Of a stretch of 6,995 bases of DNA, positions 5,325-6,995 are shown piece by piece; the stretch's first letter is position 1; each line of letters opens with the position of its first letter. The position numbers were made by a program, and so were the translations under genes. Origin of the DNA: SLQH01 sp964612995 (GTDB taxonomy: Bacteria; Planctomycetota; UBA11346); contig CAZTGE010000186.1 in NCBI GenBank assembly GCA_964612995.1, positions 1 through 6,995 of the forward strand, read 5' to 3'. The notes under the pieces are model-generated. The model was not told where the DNA came from and did not search any database. It saw nothing but the letters and a program-made list of their open reading frames with translations.

Positions 5325-5639
5325 ATGCCGATCGAAACTGCGCTGGCGTTGCTCGCGATGATCGCCGCCATCATCGCGGCGGTCCAGGAAGGCAACGACC
5401 GGGCGATCAAGTCGACCGCGATCGTGGTCGCCCTGCTCGAGGCGATGGCCGCCGCCCGGGCCTATGTCGACTTCTTCGAGGACCATCTCTACGGCGTGCT
5501 GTGGATGGTGGTCACCGGAACCGCCGCGGTCGGCGCGCTGATCCTGGTGATCAAGTTGAAGAACCGGGTGGTGGGCACCTGCGCGATCTGCGGCGCAGGC
5601 TTGTTGGCCCTGATGGCGATGGAGGCGATCCGCACCTGA
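5325..5639 (+). CDS. small integral membrane protein, about four helices, function unknown
   Basis: 104 residues, almost wholly hydrophobic. Predicted membrane segments are about 4-20 (TALALLAMIAAIIAAV), 28-47 (AIKSTAIVVALLEAMAAARAY), 57-77 (GVLWMVVTGTAAVGALILVI) and 82-101 (VVGTCAICGAGLLALMAMEA). Short polar links (QEGNDR, FFEDH, KLKNR) separate them. The positive KLKNR loop between helices 3 and 4 is probably cytoplasmic. Residues CAIC (86-89) give a Cys pair near the start of helix 4. No signal peptide is separable and no family is recognised. It is preceded by a candidate -10 box and a strong ribosome site, and converges on the aldo/keto reductase gene, so it is probably a stand-alone unit. 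Confidence 0.8.
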   Translation: MPIETALALLAMIAAIIAAVQEGNDRAIKSTAIVVALLEAMAAARAYVDFFEDHLYGVLWMVVTGTAAVGALILVIKLKNRVVGTCAICGAGLLALMAMEAIRT

Positions 5640-5793
5640 AGCGGGAGCAGGGTCCGCGCTGCGCGCGCGGCGCGAGCCGGGCATGGCGCCGTGCCAGTGG
5701 CCTTGGCACCTGTGCCGGGAGGGGTGCAGCACTGGGGGCGGCTGAGACTGCGATGTCGGTGTCACCGGCCGGCATGCGGCGCGGAATCGGGGA
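5640..5793. other. convergent intergenic spacer with small hairpins
   Basis: This spacer lies between two converging stop codons. A hairpin GTGCCA-N7-TGGCAC (5691-5709) and a 5-bp GC hairpin (5655-5667) are visible. Neither is followed by a T-run on either strand, so termination here would have to be factor-dependent or hairpin-only. Confidence 0.4.
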
Positions 5794-6687
5794 TCAGTTG
5801 CAGGGGGGCCAGTCGGCGCCGAGTGTGTCGAAGCGGCGGCGGATGCGCTCGCGCATGGTCGTGCTCAACGGGCCGCGGGCCACGGCAGCGTGGTTGGCGG
5901 CGCGGTGAGCCGGATCGGCGCTGCCGACGATCGCGCAGTGCACGCCGGGTACGCTCAGGGTGAAGCGCAAGGCGAGTTCGGCCATGTCGCCGCAGCCGTG
6001 ATCCTCCGGGGCGAGGTCCAGGGCGGCGAATCGTTCGACGTAGGCCCGCCAGGCGGGGTGGGCGCCATCGGGGGCGCCGATGCAGCGCCAGGCGGCGTTG
6101 GCGATCGGCTTCTTGGCGATGACGGCGACGCCACGCTCGCGGCACCGGGGCAGGACCTGGACGATGTTGCGCTGGTCGGCGAGGTTGATCGAGCACTCGA
6201 TCACCTGCACCGCCTCGTGTCCCGCCGCCCAGGCCGCGGCCGCGCCGTCGCCGGAATACCCCACCCAGCGGAGCTTGCCCTGCGCGCGGGCGCGCTCGAG
6301 CACGCCGAGCGCCTCGCCGCGCTGGAGCGGCTCGACATCGTAGCTATGCAGCAGCATCGCGTCGAGATGATCGGTCCGCAGACGCTCCAACGCGGCATCG
6401 ATGTCGTCCATCGTGATCGGCCGCGAACGTGCGACGCCGTCATTACCGATGGCGTGATGGCCGCATTTGCTCACCAGCAGGAAGTCCTCGCGCCGATGGG
6501 CGAGCCACTGGCCGAGGAACTGTTCGTGGCCCGGATAGCAGGCGGCGGTGTCGACTAGATTGCAGCCGTTGTCCAGCGCCTGTTCGACCACGCGCGCCGC
6601 GGCGCTCGGGTCGGACTCGACCGCGATGGCGCCGATGCCCAGCGGCGCGACCAGGGCGCCGGTTGCGCCGAATGCGATGCGTTGCAT
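5794..6687 (-). CDS. aldo/keto reductase
   Basis: 297 residues from the Met at 6687. The family signature is clear: ALDNGCNLVDTAACY contains Asp46 and Tyr51, LLVSKCG contains Lys74 and MLLHSY contains His114. The complete Asp-Tyr-Lys-His catalytic tetrad of the (beta/alpha)8 aldo/keto reductases is therefore present. IECSINLADQR (164-173) and the C-terminal CAIVGSADPAHRAAN match the usual cofactor-binding end. It should be a cytoplasmic NAD(P)H-dependent reductase of a carbonyl compound; the substrate is unknown. Length is normal. The frame extends upstream to Met codons at 6744 and 6741, but the added residues are not AKR-like, and the Met at 6687 begins the first strand (MQRIAFG). No good Shine-Dalgarno is seen. 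It converges with the small membrane protein gene and has a module B hairpin 23 nt upstream of its start, in opposite orientation. Confidence 0.95.
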   Translation of the reverse strand: MQRIAFGATGALVAPLGIGAIAVESDPSAAARVVEQALDNGCNLVDTAACYPGHEQFLGQWLAHRREDFLLVSKCGHHAIGNDGVARSRPITMDDIDAALERLRTDHLDAMLLHSYDVEPLQRGEALGVLERARAQGKLRWVGYSGDGAAAAWAAGHEAVQVIECSINLADQRNIVQVLPRCRERGVAVIAKKPIANAAWRCIGAPDGAHPAWRAYVERFAALDLAPEDHGCGDMAELALRFTLSVPGVHCAIVGSADPAHRAANHAAVARGPLSTTMRERIRRRFDTLGADWPPCN

Positions 6688-6709
6688 GGCAGCAATGGTC
6701 GGCGTGGGT

Positions 6710-6787
6710 GCAGCGGCGCAAGACCGCTGTGACCTTCCCATCAAGGTCCCCGCCGGCCCCCAGGGTCGGCGGGGGCTTTGAAGGAAG
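6710..6787 (+). repeat. hairpin module B, copy 2
   Basis: A hairpin CAGCGG-N7-CCGCTG (6711-6729, extendable by a G-T pair) is followed by TGACCTTCCCATCAA (6730-6744). A long stem overlaps the linker: arms 6741-6759 and 6763-6781 pair at all 19 positions, three of them G-T, around a CCA loop. The G-T pairs exist only when read on the plus strand; on minus they are A-C mismatches. The 15-nt linker is exactly that of copy 1, while the stems are unrelated in sequence. The structure ends in CTTTG, so it could be a weak terminator for antisense transcription near the reductase start. The overlap of linker and stem also allows alternative folds. Confidence 0.75.
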
Positions 6788-6837
6788 CGTCGAGAGTGAC
6801 GCGTCCCTCAAAAAGCCAGAAGCGCCCATCCGCAGCG

Positions 6838-6855
6838 CCAGCCAGGCCTGGCTGG
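6838..6855. repeat. 18-bp perfect palindrome
   Basis: CCAGCCAGGCCTGGCTGG has no spacer at its centre. It lies between module B and module A in the right cluster, in an otherwise unassigned linker (6788-6876) that also has GCGTC-N6-GACGC (6787-6802). It may be a cruciform-forming member of the cluster or a binding site. Confidence 0.7.
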
Positions 6856-6876
6856 GCGACCGGCCGACAGAGGAGC

Positions 6877-6931
6877 GGTTTTCTGCGAAAATGGCGCGTA
6901 GCGCCGCAGAAAACGCCAGCGCAGCTGGCGA
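6877..6931 (+). repeat. hairpin module A, copy 2
   Basis: The outer stem is GTTTTCTGCG (6878-6887) with CGCAGAAAAC (6905-6914). It encloses an AAAAT spacer and the hairpin GGCGC-GTA-GCGCC (6893-6905). A third hairpin, CGCCAGC-GCA-GCTGGCG (6914-6930), follows. Compared with copy 1 at 1045-1097, each stem change is matched on the opposite arm: a C-G pair becomes T-A, two pairs of the inner stem are swapped, and the third stem is largely rewritten. The GTA loop, the AAT-ending spacer and the layout are unchanged. Confidence 0.85.
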
Positions 6932-6995
6932 GTGACGACAGAGGCGCGTGGGGGGCGGAGCCGGTATCGCGAAGCGATAGCAGGCCCCGGTGGGG
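6932..6995 (+). repeat. module C, copy 2, cut by the window edge
   Basis: A GC-rich lead (6950-6964) precedes TATCGC-GAA-GCGATA (6965-6979) and the start of a GGCCCC-GGT-GGGG hairpin (6983-6995) that runs off the window. It corresponds to 181-228 with the first stem shortened by one pair. Here it directly follows module A, whereas in the left cluster it lies about 800 bp before module A. Confidence 0.75.

Noticed and set aside
6741..6781. Classical intrinsic terminator
   Set aside because: The stem is strong but is followed by only three T residues on plus and no T-run on minus, and no plus-strand gene ends nearby.

Overview
The window is GC-rich bacterial DNA with five supportable protein genes. 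About a third of it is non-coding DNA packed with short perfect hairpins. The source is a Gram-negative-type bacterium, because three of the proteins carry an export or membrane-anchor signal at the N-terminus. Exported PHP-domain proteins and secreted coiled-coil alpha/beta hydrolases of this style remind me of Planctomycetota, Verrucomicrobiota, Kiritimatiellota or Lentisphaerota. A TACAAT-type promoter box would also fit a GC-rich gammaproteobacterium. I cannot place the genome from this window alone.

Layout. Bases 1-1232 hold no convincing gene. They contain a dense hairpin array (149-412), a mixed structured stretch with a 21-bp inverted repeat (413-994), a tandem 16-bp repeat (995-1026) and a second hairpin cluster (1046-1201). 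Bases 1233-2999 (minus) encode a 588-residue exported protein, with an N-terminal helical/coiled-coil half and a C-terminal alpha/beta hydrolase half. Just upstream on the same strand, 3166-3648 encodes a small unknown exported protein, probably a lipoprotein. Divergently, 3979-4986 (plus) encodes a membrane-anchored or exported PHP-domain metallophosphoesterase. After a non-coding stretch with nested hairpins comes a 104-residue four-helix membrane protein (5325-5639, plus). It faces a convergent aldo/keto reductase (5794-6687, minus). From 6688 to the right edge the hairpin clusters return.

Main observation. The hairpin DNA at the two ends of the window is one family. Module A (1045-1097 and 6877-6931) occurs twice with paired, compensating changes in three stems. 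Module B (1147-1201 on minus, 6710-6787 on plus) shares an exact 15-nt linker between hairpins of unrelated sequence. Module C (181-228 and 6950-6995) is nearly identical at both ends apart from a matched length change in one stem. Order and relative orientation of modules A and B differ between the two clusters, so they are shuffled as units. Many of the hairpins have the form C-GNA-G, a loop class known for unusual stability in single-stranded DNA. This looks like a modular, dispersed palindromic repeat family whose secondary structure is under selection, possibly spread by a REP-associated (single-strand, Y1/HUH) transposase acting in trans. No such enzyme is encoded here.

How the genes relate. 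The minus-strand pair (small exported protein, then hydrolase) could be co-transcribed, with a module B hairpin as the 3' end signal. The PHP gene, the small membrane protein and the reductase look like separate transcription units. No shared pathway is evident.
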